This document shows, piece after piece, positions 36,867 through 44,130 of a stretch of DNA of 51,591 nucleotides (within the stretch, counting starts at the first letter, position 1; each line of letters opens with the position of its first letter). The notes under the pieces were generated by a model. The model did not search any database, was not told the origin of the DNA, and saw only the letters and a program-made list of their open reading frames with translations. This DNA is from an uncultured Bacteroidaceae bacterium (GTDB lineage Bacteria; Bacteroidota; Bacteroidia; Bacteroidales; Bacteroidaceae), in contig CALUJL010000021.1 in NCBI GenBank assembly GCA_944320955.1, positions 194,516 to 246,106 of the forward strand. Reading direction: 5' to 3'. The position numbers were made by a program, and so were the translations under genes.

Positions 36867-37229
36867 TTAGAGTTTATGGTCATCATACTTTTCTGTGAAG
36901 TCCGCAAAAGAAAGGACATCGCCGCTTGCATCGACAACAGTTTGTGTACCGCCCTCTACCACACAATAAGAACCTGTTTCCAACAATTCGCAGACATGTT
37001 GCATTATAGAATCCGTATCTTTGCTCTTCGGGAAAGCGATGTGCATTCCATGAAACCAGTTGCCAAAGGAACACGTAGCATAAAACCTCCATTGAGCGTT
37101 CTGCCCACGTAAGAATGTCATTATCCTATCGAATTTGCCTTGCCCAACGGGCATTTCCACGCAATACCCGTCACCGAAACGCCGATAGAAGTCATCTATT
37201 GGAAGTAATTCAAAAGTCATACCGCTCAT
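36867..37229 (-). CDS. Hypothetical protein
   Basis: 120 residues from the ATG at 37229 (MSGMTFELLPIDDFYRRFG); a longer in-frame start at 37277 is rejected because an ATGA overlap with the upstream 35-residue gene fixes this one. The protein is soluble, with EMPVGQGKFDRIMTFLRGQ, SFGNWFHGMHIAFPKSKD and a VVEGGTQTVVDASGDVLSF hairpin. I do not recognise it. Close spacing on both sides indicates one transcript with the SF0329-family gene. Confidence 0.6.
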   Translation of the reverse strand: MSGMTFELLPIDDFYRRFGDGYCVEMPVGQGKFDRIMTFLRGQNAQWRFYATCSFGNWFHGMHIAFPKSKDTDSIMQHVCELLETGSYCVVEGGTQTVVDASGDVLSFADFTEKYDDHKL

Positions 37230-37333
37230 GATAGCAAAGCCAATATACCGGCACAAACCAATGCAACTATCACCCAAAACAAAAGCGACAGACAGCCGGA
37301 TACCGACTCGATGATTTTATCAATGATTTTCAT
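37226..37333 (-). CDS. Small single-span membrane peptide (35 residues)
   Basis: ATG at 37333; reads MKIIDKIIESVSGCLSLL, then FWVIVALVCAGILALLS, stop. A short amphipathic, positively charged N-terminus is followed by one hydrophobic span of ~20 residues. Its TGA overlaps the ATG of the next gene (ATGA at 37226-37229), a hallmark of translational coupling and good support for a real gene. It resembles the size and layout of small membrane toxins or anchors, but nothing more can be claimed. Confidence 0.55.
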   Translation of the reverse strand: MKIIDKIIESVSGCLSLLFWVIVALVCAGILALLS

Positions 37334-37353
37334 CCCATATCGGTTAAAAGAAT

Positions 37354-37377
37354 AAGGAGATGCAGTAACATCTCCTT
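37354..37377 (-). terminator. Hairpin between the 66-residue gene and the downstream run
   Basis: AAGGAGATG (37354-37362) pairs perfectly with CATCTCCTT (37369-37377). On the minus strand it is followed by ATTCTTTTAA, a weak T tract; it may act as a terminator or attenuator. Confidence 0.45.
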
Positions 37378-37396
37378 TCTTTACCTCTGTTTCCTA

Positions 37397-37597
37397 TTAT
37401 TTCAGCCTTTCTACCGTAAAATACGATGTAGATACCGAAACTCCTTTTATCTCAATGCCTAACTGGGTCTTGAAAGCTTCCAGAATCGTTTTGAGTTGTG
37501 GTGAATTTGTGTTCTGTTCCACACATTGTACACTCATTCCTTTTGCAATTTTCCCAGCAAAGTTTTGTTTAGCTGTTACCTTGAATGCGTAAGCCAT
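37397..37597 (-). CDS. Small conserved Bacteroidales protein (66 residues)
   Basis: 66 residues: MAYAFKVTAKQNFAGKIAKG, then GMSVQCVEQN, and a C-terminal helix-strand (ILEAFKTQLGIEIKG...VSTSYFTVERL). I recall near-identical small proteins of this beta-alpha-beta type scattered in Bacteroides genomes, with no known function. It starts 19 bp after the end of the frameshifted nuclease gene. Confidence 0.65.
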   Translation of the reverse strand: MAYAFKVTAKQNFAGKIAKGMSVQCVEQNTNSPQLKTILEAFKTQLGIEIKGVSVSTSYFTVERLK

Positions 37598-37616
37598 AAC
37601 TTTAAGAATTTAGAAA

Positions 37617-38494
37617 TTAAACACTAAGTTGATACGTATCCGAGACGCGCTCCCAGACACATTTATTCTCTTGAATTGATTTGTCACGGTCAAGGCGGAA
37701 CACACCCACGAAGCGATAAAAACAAAAGCCCAAATCATCCTTATAGCGCAGGAATGTTATTCTTGTTTCCTCGGGAGCGGAAAGCCATTGTTTGAGATGT
37801 TCTGCAGGGGTAATGGACTTATTCTCTTGCTTCGGATATTCGTAGATAAACATACCGTCCTCCGATAGTTTGTTGTCCCAAAGGCGGTGTTCCGTATTCG
37901 GCCACCAAACTATTTCGTTTTTCTTGCCCGGAACGGCAGCACCCGAAGCACGAAGGAAACCACGATGTTTGGCCTTCGTGCCGAATACGGCTGCGACGTC
38001 CTCCGTAGTACGCAGGCATTCGTTGTCTTCCACCTTCAGATATCCCTTGTTTCGGTGATATTCTACGGAAAGGGTGTTTGCGTCATCCCACGGCTTGAAG
38101 TTCTCGCCGAGTTCCGAAATGCGTTGCTTAATGAGAGAAACCACTTCCGCTACCCGATGGTGGATTCCCTGAATGTCGCAATCACAGTCTATGACGATAG
38201 GCTCGGAGTGTGTGACATTCCGGATTTCCTCATTGCGGATTCTGTCTATTTCCCGCAGAACCCCGTTTTCATCCTTATGATAAGGCTCGTTTATCTCGAT
38301 GAAAATGTTGAGTTGGGGCAGATACAAGTCTGCGAGCGCATACTTGTCTTGTGTTCTTTGATGTATTGTTGCACGACAAACTTCACACGGTCGTCGTCCA
38401 ACTGATGCCATATTCGGCTGATGACATAAGATTCCGTCTTCTTCTTGCTTATCTTGGCAAACAGACGTTCCATGTATTCCAATTTATAATCCAT
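37617..38494 (-). pseudogene. Frameshifted PD-(D/E)XK-type nuclease with a C-terminal SRA/PUA-like domain
   Basis: Two frames join into one protein: MDYKLEYMERLFAKISKKKT... (38494 to about 38355) continues in another frame as QDKYALADLYLPQLNIFIEI..., to the stop at 37617. The switch at about 38352-38360 fits a one-base deletion. After the switch, the DLYLPQLNIFIEINEPYH stretch has the D...ExE spacing of DUF559/Vsr-like endonucleases. The C-terminal ~140 residues (KAKHRGFLRASGAAVPGKKN; TFLRYKDDLGFCFYRFVGVF) suggest a DNA-base recognition module, the layout of AbaSI/PvuRts1I-type modification-dependent enzymes. That comparison is inference. A programmed frameshift or sequencing error is the alternative to decay. 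Confidence 0.6.
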
Positions 38495-38982
38495 ATAATA
38501 AAGCTTTTAGGGTTTATACTGTTTTCTGTTAGGGCAAAAGAAAAAGGACACAGCCCAATCTTTTCACTTCTTTGCTTTAGTAGGTTCTGGTAAAACCCTT
38601 AGCCCAAACAAGGAAAAGCAGTCTGCGCCCTTTGCAGGGTACAAACCCACCTTTCGACACATTATTCGGGGCTATTTTCAATTTACCAGATTTACTAAAG
38701 CCAAATAACTTGCCTACAAGTAGCTTGCTATTATGTTTCTAAGTTCTTATGTCTGCTTCGTGATATCCTTTCTGCTTTGGTTCGCTTACAAAGTAACGGA
38801 TATTTTTCGGAAAAGGCAAAGACTTACGGAACAATATCGCAGACTGCCAAACAAATTCTTCAGTCGTGAGAATTATACTCGCCACGCCGCGAGAATTGCA
38901 TTTCAAGTGTTAAATTTCCCTTATAGTACACATTTTCTTGCCCCTGCCTGTCCAGAAGCATAACAGACAGCCTGCAAAAGAC
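38495..38982. other. AT-rich non-coding stretch upstream of the nuclease gene
   Basis: About 490 bp without a credible gene. A 76-codon open frame at 38733-38963 lacks any recognisable family and is probably chance. The only structure I see is the inverted-repeat element at 38575-38700. Base use matches the islet, not the flanking glycan genes. Confidence 0.5.
38575..38700. repeat. 126-bp element with ~20-bp imperfect terminal inverted repeats
   Basis: CTTTAGTAGGTTCTGGTAAA (38575-38594) is nearly the reverse complement of TTTACCAGATTTACTAAAG (38682-38700), about 17 of 20 positions. The 87 bp between are non-coding. Size and layout fit a MITE-like element or a recombination remnant at the edge of the islet. 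Confidence 0.4.
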
Positions 38983-39020
38983 AAAAAAACGGCAGAGGAA
39001 CTCGCCTGTTCCCCTGCCGT
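38983..39020 (-). terminator. Intrinsic terminator of the GH30 gene
   Basis: Bases 38989-39001 pair with 39008-39020 (13 bp, one mismatch). Read on the minus strand, the stem is followed by TTTTTTT (38989-38983). Confidence 0.85.
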
Positions 39021-39056
39021 CTGAATCTCAAATATGCTGCTCCGCAAGCGGAGGCG

Positions 39057-40568
39057 TCACTCCCCCACGAACGTGTGGAACGAGTGGGGCGGAAGTTCGG
39101 CCTGCAGGTAGCGGCCGCCGAGTTCCACGCAGAGCGGGGCGGCCGTGTCGGCAAAGTTGCCGGCAATCACCACGTTTTCCCCCTCCGGCGTGCGGAAGAC
39201 GATGACGGGCATCGAGCCGCCGTTCTCTTCCTTCGCCTTGTAGGCCACCATGCGGCTGCCCGGCGGGACGAGATGGGAGAAGTGCTTCACGGCGTAGTAC
39301 TCGGCCGTATAGCGGTGGCGGCGCGTCTTGCTGTCCACCTGGATAAGGGCATTCTGCTTCCAGCCCCAAGGGCTCTCGCCGTTGTCGGGGAGAATGAAGT
39401 TCCAGATAAAGTACTCCTCGCAACCCTTGCCCACATAGTCGGCCAACAGGTGGAACGTATGTTCGCCCGCCGCCCAGTCCATCGAGCCGTTGCCGCACTC
39501 ACTCTCGGAAGAGATGAGCTTCAGGTCGGGATAGTCGCGGCGTATGTCGACCAGATTCTCCCGTCCTTCCCACTGGAAAGCCAGTCCTTCTACCGTGTCC
39601 TTCAGGCCGTCTACGATTTTCTTCACGTAGTCCTGCCGGTTGGTGTTGAATGTTCCCAGATAGAGCTTCACCTCCGGCAGGCGGGCCTTGAGCGTCGGGG
39701 CCAGGTAGTCGCGGTTGAAGCGGATTGTGCCGTCGGCCGTCCAGGCGCAGCCCGGGTAGGGCGTGTAGCTGTATGCCTCGTTCTGGTACATCACCATGTC
39801 GATCGTCACGCCCTGCTCGCGGTAGAGCTCGATGAAGCGGCAGAACATGTCGGCATAGGCCTGCAGATAGCGCGGGTCCTGTATCATATAGTCATTGGCG
39901 GCCAGCTGGCGGGGGAATTTGCCCGGACGTTGCCCGGCTATCTTCACCTCGTCTTCGTCCACCGCACCCACCGCGTTGTAGAGCAGGTAGTCCTTCTTCG
40001 GGTCTTGCTTGTTGTAGCGGCTGCTGACCACGGGGTAGTCGGCATTTATCTTCATCCACGTGGGCGGGCTCCAGGGCGACATCCAGAAAGTCAGCCCGGG
40101 ATTGTAGCGCTGCGCGGCGCGGATGAGGGGGATGATGCCCCGCTTGTCGCGCTCGATGTTGAAGTACTTCAGCTGGAAGTCGCCCGCCACTTCGTCGCAG
40201 CTGTACCAGTCGCGGGCATAGTCGTTGGCATTCATCGACAGGCGGCCGCGGGTGAAGCGCAAATCGCCGTCGGGGGCAAAGAGATTGCGCATCACCTCCT
40301 CCTGTTCCGCGCGGGAGAGCAGGTTGAGCGCATCCCAGTCCAGTTCGTTGAAACAGGTGCCCCAAGCCTTGAACTCGTTGCCTTCTTCCCGGCCCGTCAC
40401 CTGCAGGACGGGGTGGGCAGAGGAGTTCTTCTGCAATTTTGTCTTGCCCTCTTTCCAGGCTTCGGACTCGGTGGTCGTGTACCAGCGGTACGTCTGGGCC
40501 TGCAGCCCTGCCGCCATCGTCAGCCCCATACCGAGCAACAAGGCGGCGGTCTTTAGTGTGTTTTTCAT
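39057..40568 (-). CDS. GH30 family glycoside hydrolase
   Basis: 503 residues from ATG 40568 (MKNTLKTAALLLG); a second ATG at 40574 is possible. The frame stays open 96 codons upstream without homology. Signal peptide to about residue 24. GH30 features: FKAWGTCFNELDWDAL, LRFTRGRLSMNANDYA, FWMSPWSPPTWMK, the acid/base Glu264 in VMYQNEAYSYTPYPGC, and the nucleophile Glu355 in LISSESECG. A beta-sandwich domain ends with HSFHTFVGE. Related enzymes cleave beta-1,6-glucan or glucosylceramide-type bonds. TATCTTTG on the minus strand at 40684-40677 is a -7 promoter box 109 bp upstream. Confidence 0.88.
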   Translation of the reverse strand: MKNTLKTAALLLGMGLTMAAGLQAQTYRWYTTTESEAWKEGKTKLQKNSSAHPVLQVTGREEGNEFKAWGTCFNELDWDALNLLSRAEQEEVMRNLFAPDGDLRFTRGRLSMNANDYARDWYSCDEVAGDFQLKYFNIERDKRGIIPLIRAAQRYNPGLTFWMSPWSPPTWMKINADYPVVSSRYNKQDPKKDYLLYNAVGAVDEDEVKIAGQRPGKFPRQLAANDYMIQDPRYLQAYADMFCRFIELYREQGVTIDMVMYQNEAYSYTPYPGCAWTADGTIRFNRDYLAPTLKARLPEVKLYLGTFNTNRQDYVKKIVDGLKDTVEGLAFQWEGRENLVDIRRDYPDLKLISSESECGNGSMDWAAGEHTFHLLADYVGKGCEEYFIWNFILPDNGESPWGWKQNALIQVDSKTRRHRYTAEYYAVKHFSHLVPPGSRMVAYKAKEENGGSMPVIVFRTPEGENVVIAGNFADTAAPLCVELGGRYLQAELPPHSFHTFVGE

Positions 40569-40921
40569 TCGCATATATACTTTTATTAAACCATGTTTTC
40601 GGAATCGGCCATACATGCCATGATAAAATCCATACGATAAGCCGCCCATCGGGCAACATCTTGAGAGAAACTCATACAAAGATAGGATTTCCCGACAATT
40701 TAACGGTATTCTGCGCACTTTTTTCTGTAGCCCGCCCTTCTCCCCCTGCTCATTTCGTTTTTCTCCACCCTCCGAGAAAGGGTAAAAGGACGGAATCTCC
40801 CGACAGAAATACCAATTCTCCCAAGAACAAACCCAAGCACCCTCAGAAAAAAGCAATAGCTACCTCGTTCTACTGCAAACTAAAATCATACGATAAGCAT
40901 GCTACTCCACGCAGCTGGCCC
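40569..40921. other. Intergenic region upstream of GH30
   Basis: 353 bp between two minus-strand genes. It contains CAAAGATA at 40677-40684, a minus-strand TATCTTTG -7 element for GH30 without a good -33 partner. I see no gene, repeat or clear terminator for the MBL-fold gene. Confidence 0.45.
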
Positions 40922-41740
40922 CTACAGCGGGATGCGCTCCAGGTCGTCGGGCACGCAGACCGTGCCGCCGAATGCCGAAGCAGCCTCCGCCGCATAGCGC
41001 TCGCGCCGCGTGGCCAGCGAGGTGTCTTCCGTATGGTAGAGCAGCAAGTGGCGCACGCCCAGTTCTCCGGCCAGCCGTCCGGCGTCGAGCGAGGTGCTGT
41101 GGTGTTTCTCGTAGGGCTTGAAGCGGTCGCGGTCGGCATGGAGGCAGAAGGCCTCGCACAGCAGCCAGTCGGCGCCTTCCACCCAGGCGCGGTTGCGCTC
41201 GTTGTAGGGCTCGTCGCCCAGGCAGGCCAGCGTCTGCCCGCCGGGCAGGGTGAGGCGGAAACCGAACTGCTTGGCTTTCGTGGAACCGATGTCGAAACAG
41301 CGCCCTTCCATGCCTGCGGCACGAAAACAGTCGCCGTCGCGCAACTCGCAGAGGCGTATCCCCTGCCCTATCCGGGCAGCTGTCTTGGCCGGAAGCGTCT
41401 TGCGGCACACCCAGTCGAGCACCTCGAGGGCGAGGTCGTGGGCATACACCGTGAAGGAGCCCTCCGCCTTTCCCTTACCCAGCAGCTGCGCCCACATGCG
41501 CACGACCCACACGACGCCCAGGATGTGGTCCGTATGGGCGTGCGTGACGAAGACTTCCCGCACGGAGGCCAGCGGGATTCCCGCCTTCTCCAGCTGGACA
41601 AGAATACCGTTGCCGCCCCCGCCGTCGACGAGGAAATAGCTGTCAGCATTTCGCAGGGCAAAACAGGTATTGTAGCAGCGCGTGGCCGTGGCGTAGCCCG
41701 TGCCGAGGAGGATGAGTTCCGTAGGGGTGGATTGCGTCAT
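40922..41740 (-). CDS. MBL-fold metallo-hydrolase, RNase Z-like
   Basis: 272 residues from ATG 41740 (MTQSTPTELILLGTG); 48 further in-frame codons upstream cover the Nudix promoter and are excluded. The zinc motif is THAHTDH (H67, H69, D71, H72), followed by a later CLGDEPY aspartate and LLLYHTEDTS histidine that complete the two-metal site. ELILLGTGYATATRCYNTCFAL resembles the opening of RNase Z-like enzymes, but the exosite arm is short, so the substrate may be another phosphodiester. It is divergent from the Nudix gene, 161 bp away. Confidence 0.82.
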   Translation of the reverse strand: MTQSTPTELILLGTGYATATRCYNTCFALRNADSYFLVDGGGGNGILVQLEKAGIPLASVREVFVTHAHTDHILGVVWVVRMWAQLLGKGKAEGSFTVYAHDLALEVLDWVCRKTLPAKTAARIGQGIRLCELRDGDCFRAAGMEGRCFDIGSTKAKQFGFRLTLPGGQTLACLGDEPYNERNRAWVEGADWLLCEAFCLHADRDRFKPYEKHHSTSLDAGRLAGELGVRHLLLYHTEDTSLATRRERYAAEAASAFGGTVCVPDDLERIPL

Positions 41741-41826
41741 AAGATTCCGTTTTCTTCTTTCTTCCCGGCAAAAATCGCACTTTTCCCCCGCATGGCCAAA
41801 CTTTAGGAGGGAATAGCCCGCCGGAA

Positions 41827-41858
41827 TTTGCCCGCACGGGCAGAAAACCCTACCTTTA
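41827..41858 (+). promoter_or_regulatory. Promoter of the Nudix/ADP-ribosylglycohydrolase pair
   Basis: TTTG (41827-41830), exactly 20 nt, TACCTTTA (41851-41858). The -33 box is perfect and the -7 box has one mismatch. The start codon is 43 bp downstream. Confidence 0.6.
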
Positions 41859-41901
41859 CCTCCGTCTTGCAGGCCGCAAGACAACCTTTCCCTACCGGCT
41901 T

Positions 41902-42453
41902 ATGGAAGAAAAAAGATACTCCTACAAATACCCGCACCCGGCCGTAACGGCGGACTGCGTGGTCTTCGGCTTCGACGGCGCGGCCCTGCGGGTCCTCCTC
42001 ATCGAGCGCGGCGGCGAGCCCTACAAGGGCTGCTGGGCCTTTCCCGGCGGCTTCATGAACATCGACGAGACGGCCGAGGCCTGCGCCCGCCGCGAGCTGG
42101 AAGAAGAGACGGGGCTGAAGGCCACAGACGTGGAACAGCTGCACACCTTCAGCGCCGTCCGTCGCGACCCGCGCGAGAGGGTCGTCTCCGTGGTCTACTA
42201 CACACTGGTGCGGCTGTCCGAAGTGCAAGGCGGCGACGATGCGGCCCGGGCCCGCTGGTTCGGCCTCGGCGGGATTCCGCCCCTTGCCTTCGACCATGAA
42301 GAGATTCTCCGCATGGCCGTCCTCCGGCTGCGGCAGCAGGCCGAGGCCGACGACGAGGCATTCCGCCGCCTCAGCCGCGCGCTGGACACGGACGAGCGGC
42401 AGCAGATACGCCGCTTCCTCCGGGAAACCAAGCCCGGCGACAGCCGATTCTGA
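41902..42453 (+). CDS. Nudix hydrolase, probable ADP-ribose pyrophosphatase type
   Basis: 183 residues. The complete Nudix box spans residues 50-72 (GFMNIDETAEACARRELEEE then TGL), with the metal-binding REL-EE core. The opening HPAVTADCVVFGFDG and VLLIERGGEPYKGCWAFPGG are typical of the ADP-ribose/NrtR-like branch, although the helix-turn-helix of NrtR is not obvious in the short C-terminal part. The next gene, 26 bp downstream, is an ADP-ribosylglycohydrolase; together they could release ADP-ribose and split it to AMP and ribose 5-phosphate. That joint role is inference. Confidence 0.88.
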   Translation: MEEKRYSYKYPHPAVTADCVVFGFDGAALRVLLIERGGEPYKGCWAFPGGFMNIDETAEACARRELEEETGLKATDVEQLHTFSAVRRDPRERVVSVVYYTLVRLSEVQGGDDAARARWFGLGGIPPLAFDHEEILRMAVLRLRQQAEADDEAFRRLSRALDTDERQQIRRFLRETKPGDSRF

Positions 42454-42479
42454 TCCACCCAAGCAATACATACCTCACC

Positions 42480-43283
42480 ATGGAGCAAAAGAGACGAAAC
42501 GACGGCCTGCTGGGCGCCATCACGGGCGACATAGTGGGCTCGCGGTTTGAGTGGCACAACTGCCGCTCGACGGACTTCGAACTGTTTACCGACGAAAGCA
42601 CCTTCACCGACGACACGGTCATGAGCATCGCCGTGGCCGAATGGCTGATGACGGAAGGCGCCGGCCTCCCCGCCCTCATGCGCCGCTGGGGAAATGCCTT
42701 CTCCGGCCGGGGCTACGGCGGAATGTTCTACCGCTGGCTCTTCAGCCGCGACCCGGCCCTGCAAGGGCCCTACAACAGCTTCGGCAACGGGGCGGGCATG
42801 CGCGTCAGCGCCTGCGGCTGCTATGCCCGCACGCTGGAGGAGACGCTCGATCTGGCCCGGCGCTCGGCCGAAGTGACGCACAACCATCCAGAAGGGATAA
42901 AAGGCGCGCAGGCCATAGCCTCGGCCCTCTTCCTGGCCCGCACGGGCGGGAGCAAACAAGACATCCGCGACTACATCGAAACGGCCTTCGGCTACGACCT
43001 CAGCCGCACCTGCGACGAGATACGCCCCACCTACCGCTTCGACGAGACCTGCCAGGGCTCCTGCCCCGAAGCCCTCACGGCTTTCCTCGAAAGCAGCGAC
43101 TTCGAGTCGGCCGTGCGGCTGGCCGTCTCCCTCGGCGGCGACAGCGACACGATAGCCTGCATGGCGGGCGGGATTGCCGCTGCCGCCTACGGCATCCCGC
43201 CCGCCATCGCCTCCGCCGCCCGGCGCCGCCTGCCGCCGGAGATGCTCGACATCGTAGACCGCTTCGGGGAGAATTGTCCCTGA
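42480..43283 (+). CDS. ADP-ribosylglycohydrolase family protein
   Basis: 267 residues, all-helical ARH fold. The di-magnesium ligands are visible: TDDT at residues 43-46 after LLGAITGDIVGSRFE, and LGGDSDTIACMAGGIA near residue 220. HNHPEGIKGAQAIASALF in the middle is also conserved. These enzymes remove ADP-ribose from proteins, nucleic acids or small molecules. Co-transcribed with the Nudix gene 26 bp upstream. Repeat copy F follows in the gap before the EamA gene. Confidence 0.9.
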   Translation: MEQKRRNDGLLGAITGDIVGSRFEWHNCRSTDFELFTDESTFTDDTVMSIAVAEWLMTEGAGLPALMRRWGNAFSGRGYGGMFYRWLFSRDPALQGPYNSFGNGAGMRVSACGCYARTLEETLDLARRSAEVTHNHPEGIKGAQAIASALFLARTGGSKQDIRDYIETAFGYDLSRTCDEIRPTYRFDETCQGSCPEALTAFLESSDFESAVRLAVSLGGDSDTIACMAGGIAAAAYGIPPAIASAARRRLPPEMLDIVDRFGENCP

Positions 43284-43347
43284 ACCGCCCACGGCTATAC
43301 GGACAAACCATCCATAACTATCATGGAGCGGCGGGAAGGCAAGCGCC

Positions 43348-43433
43348 AAAAAGCCCTGCCGCTTTTCGGGAAAAGCGCTGCCGCGGTTTGCAGATTCCCC
43401 TTGGGCTTTTTCCAGAAAACGGCAGGGCTTTTT
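43348..43433. repeat. Dispersed CTTTTTGC-type repeat, copy F, with 14-bp terminal inverted repeats
   Basis: AAAAAGCCCTGCCG (43348-43361) and CGGCAGGGCTTTTT (43420-43433) are perfect inverted repeats 58 bp apart. Inside is CGCTTTTC-GG-GAAAAGCG (43360-43377), the same hairpin arms as copy B. The outer arms plus T run could also stop transcription after the ADP-ribosylglycohydrolase gene. Confidence 0.7.
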
Positions 43434-43473
43434 TTCCCGCGGCACTCCGAAAGGGAAAACGGATACAATTGAG

Positions 43474-43481
43474 TACCTTTG
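43474..43481 (+). promoter_or_regulatory. -7 element upstream of the EamA-like gene
   Basis: TACCTTTG, 28 bp before the start codon. No TTTG at the right distance upstream, so only the -7 half is supported. Confidence 0.45.
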
Positions 43482-43509
43482 CCCCGGAAATCCAAGGGGA
43501 AAGAATGCT

Positions 43510-43929
43510 ATGTGGAAATTCTATGCACTGCTGTCGGCGCTTTTCGCCGCACTGACGGCCATTTTCGCCAAAGTGGGCGTGAAAGACGTAAACTCCAACC
43601 TGGCCACAGCCATCCGCACCACGGTCATACTTGCACTCACGTGGGGAATCGTGCTTTTCGGCACACACGTGGGAGAAATCAGGAGCATACCGCGCCATAC
43701 GTGGCTGTTCCTCGTCCTCTCGGGACTGGCTACGGGGCTGTCGTGGCTATTCTACTTCAAAGCACTGCAGACGGGCGACGTGTCGCGCGTTGCTCCGGTA
43801 GACAAACTGAGCGTCGTGATGACCATCGTCCTCGCAACGCTGCTACTCAAAGAACCGCTCAGCCTGCGCGTCATAGCAGGCGCACTGCTCGTCACGGCAG
43901 GAAGCATCGTCTTACTGCTGGGCAAATAA
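43510..43929 (+). CDS. Single-repeat EamA/DMT family transporter
   Basis: 139 residues with about five membrane spans, one EamA repeat rather than the usual two, so it would work as a dimer. WKFYALLSALFAALTAIFAKVG, TWLFLVLSGLATGLSWLFYFKAL and the VAPVDKLSVVMTIVLATLLLKE stretch, with the conserved glutamate of the EamA consensus, are typical. A -7 box lies at 43474. Substrate unknown; drug/metabolite export is the family role. The frame is preceded by repeat copy F and followed by the parA leader. Confidence 0.85.
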   Translation: MWKFYALLSALFAALTAIFAKVGVKDVNSNLATAIRTTVILALTWGIVLFGTHVGEIRSIPRHTWLFLVLSGLATGLSWLFYFKALQTGDVSRVAPVDKLSVVMTIVLATLLLKEPLSLRVIAGALLVTAGSIVLLLGK

Positions 43930-43963
43930 AAAGGAGGAACGGGCTGAGGGAGAATGCGAAAAA

Positions 43964-43997
43964 TGTTCCACGCAAATCCGCGCCGTTCCGTGGAAAA
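43964..43997. promoter_or_regulatory. Split parS-like inverted half-sites upstream of parA
   Basis: TGTTCCACG (43964-43972) and CGTGGAAAA (43989-43997) are inverted, 16 nt apart. Joined, they resemble the parS consensus TGTTTCACGTGAAACA. The spacing is wrong for a classic parS, so an operator for ParA/ParB autoregulation is only a possibility. TATCTTTG (44002-44009), a -7 promoter box for parA, follows at once. Confidence 0.35.
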
Positions 43998-44130
43998 AGG
44001 TTATCTTTGCCCCGTTATTCACAAAAAGGCGACTTTTCAACAGAAACGAATCTTCTGCCCTTTTGTGCGAGTGAGGGAAGAGAAAATATCCGTTCCTTTG
44101 CATCGGAAAGACTAAAAACTCACAAGACCA

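Noticed and set aside
38733-38963. 76-codon plus-strand frame in the AT-rich gap
   Set aside because: Hydrophobic start but no ribosome site, family or conservation sign visible; likely chance in AT-rich DNA.
40569-40856. 96-residue N-terminal extension of the GH30 enzyme
   Set aside because: The signal peptide begins at 40568 and a -7 promoter box lies within the extension.
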